Shown here: positions 55,243 to 56,111 of the stretch, in pieces
How the letters are laid out: each line of letters opens with the position of its first letter
Position numbering within the stretch: the first letter of the stretch is position 1
Virus record (IMG/VR): IMGVR_UViG_3300045996_001685
Coordinates: 1-56,111 of that record
Direction: 5' to 3' (one strand)
DNA: 56,111 nucleotides
DNA from: a virus
Position numbers and translations under genes: made by a program
The notes under the pieces: generated by a model
The model's input: the letters and a program-made list of their open reading frames with translations, nothing else
Database searches by the model: none
What the model was told of the DNA's origin: nothing

Positions 55243-56111
55243 TTACGCAGTCTGCGGCGGTCCCCGAGTTTCATCGGGCGACCGTCGAGGCGCTGACAAA
55301 GGTTTTCACGTCTCCGCCCAAGGTGAGGCTGTCTGAGTGGGCGGACCAGCACCGTCGGCTTAGTCCGGAGGCGAGTGCGGAGCCGGGCGCGTGGCGTACC
55401 GATCGGGTGCCGTACCTCCGCGAGCCGATGGACTGCGTTACGGATGACGCTTGCGAGCAAATCGTGTTGTGCGCGAGCTCGCAGAGTGCAAAAACCGAGC
55501 TGCTGTTGAATGCTGAGGCGTATTTTATCGCCAGAGAGCCGTGCCCAATCCTGCACGTAACGCCTCGTGTAGAGGACTGTAAGGGGTATTCTAAGGACCG
55601 TTTGGCGCCGATGCTGCGTGATACGCCCGTGTTGCGGGGTCTTGTGCACGAGGCGAGGGCTCGGGATAGCGGCAATACTGTGCTCCACAAGCTCTTCCCG
55701 AACGGTCATTTGACGCTTGCGGGCGCTAATTCGCCGGCTGGCTTGGCGATGCGGCCGATCCGGGTGCTGCTCCTCGACGAGGTGTCGCGGTATCCGGCCA
55801 GTGCGGGCACGGAGGGCGACCCGGTCGAGCTCGCGACCAAGCGGACGACGACGTTTCTCAGCCGCAAGATCATCATGGCATCGTCGCCGGGGCTCGAGGG
55901 GCAGTGCCGGATCACCGCGGCGTATCTCCAGACGGACATGCGGCAGCGCCACGTGCCGTGCCCCTACTGCGGGGCGTTGCAGGTCCTTGAGTGGTCGCGG
56001 GTCGAGTGGGACAAGGACGAGACGGTATCGCCGCACAAGCATCTCGTGGAGACGGCGAGGTATCGGTGCGCGCACTGCCCTGAGGCTTGGACGGACGCGG
56101 ACAGGTGGGCG
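55239..56111 (+). CDS. terL: Terminase large subunit, N-terminal part (GpA family)
   Basis: The frame is open from 55161 with no ATG, GTG or TTG before the conserved region. The likely start is ATA 55239, with GAGGG 4-5 bases upstream and a 4-bp overlap with terS. Motifs then follow the GpA order: LSEWADQHRRLSPEASAEPG, the Walker-A-like loop SSQSAKTE with K85, and Walker-B LLLDEVSRYP with D180-E181. It continues at position 1 after the join. It translocates DNA into the procapsid at the expense of ATP. Confidence 0.92.
   Translation, partial: MVTQSAAVPEFHRATVEALTKVFTSPPKVRLSEWADQHRRLSPEASAEPGAWRTDRVPYLREPMDCVTDDACEQIVLCASSQSAKTELLLNAEAYFIAREPCPILHVTPRVEDCKGYSKDRLAPMLRDTPVLRGLVHEARARDSGNTVLHKLFPNGHLTLAGANSPAGLAMRPIRVLLLDEVSRYPASAGTEGDPVELATKRTTTFLSRKIIMASSPGLEGQCRITAAYLQTDMRQRHVPCPYCGALQVLEWSRVEWDKDETVSPHKHLVETARYRCAHCPEAWTDADRWA
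55931..56111. repeat. Right copy of terminal redundancy
   Basis: Repeat of positions 1-181 with a single substitution at 56058 (A for C), which is silent in terL. It shows that the contig ends overlap. Confidence 0.95.

Noticed and set aside
54870-56075. 401-aa minus-strand frame opposite the terminase genes
   Set aside because: It lies opposite well-supported TerS and TerL sequence, has arginine/proline-rich composition and no ribosome site. It is a mirror of high-GC coding on the other strand.
1-56111. tRNA genes
   Set aside because: No cloverleaf or T-loop GTTCRA pattern with matching arms was recognised by eye; a dedicated scan could still find one.

Overview
The window is a nearly complete tailed-phage genome with a lambda-like (siphovirus) layout, linearised inside the large terminase gene. 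Its first 181 bases recur as its last 181 bases with one synonymous difference, and the terminase reading frame continues across that join, so the molecule is circular in assembly and about 55,930 bp long. The DNA is GC-rich and almost every gene overlaps its neighbour by a few bases (ATGA, GTGA, TTGA). No tRNA, integrase, CRISPR array or insertion sequence is visible. A GapR/DUF2312-like protein, a SleB-type wall hydrolase, a DUF3309 protein, an iron-permease-like protein and a periplasmic Cys-rich family together point to an alphaproteobacterial host, probably Hyphomicrobiales. That host assignment is an inference.

Layout: (1) Packaging and head, rightward, 54754 through the join to 6675: TerS, TerL, gpW, portal, S49 protease with a nested scaffold, decoration protein, major capsid protein and an FII-like connector. 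(2) A three-gene insert of beta-rich surface proteins (6684-9240), including a pectate-lyase-like beta-helix. (3) Tail, 9237-19921: terminator, tube, a DUF6441-like protein, chaperones joined by a predicted -1 frameshift on an A8 tract, tape measure, distal tail and hub proteins, a DUF6950-like protein, and a large tip protein carrying extra C-terminal adhesion domains. (4) Fibre and lysis region, 19976-34839: beta-helix proteins, SleB lysin, class-3-lipase-like protein, many small membrane, lipoprotein and coiled-coil proteins (holin/spanin candidates), more beta-helix proteins, and one protein with a Sec signal peptide. A 12-bp-stem hairpin lies between this operon and the converging early operon.

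(5) Leftward early operon, 42422 down to 34884: about twenty tightly coupled small genes, with a YqaJ exonuclease and RecT annealing protein pair. (6) A control region at 42423-42526, with a plausible leftward promoter whose spacer holds a dyad, and a second dyad over the start of a rightward XRE/Cro-like regulator gene. (7) Rightward early and replication operon, 42527-54606: an intrinsic terminator just upstream of its second gene, GapR-like protein, RuvC-like resolvase, a duplicated segment encoding two periplasmic seven-cysteine proteins, MT-A70 methyltransferase, winged-helix protein, a TIM-barrel glycosidase-like protein, DUF3102 protein, an elaborate hairpin-rich leader with a 19-codon ORF, a DUF1376 replication protein with an origin-like segment inside its gene, and many short unknowns. 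The cos site is expected, but not identified, between 54607 and 54753.

Working model: the early operons handle recombination and replication. The Nu1/GpA-type terminase suggests cos packaging. An unusually large set of beta-helix adhesins or depolymerases handles host-surface recognition. The most novel items are a family of three WIGG...YAGNL beta-helix modules, the duplicated periplasmic Cys-rich proteins, and the Shine-Dalgarno-in-loop hairpin leader of the replication gene.
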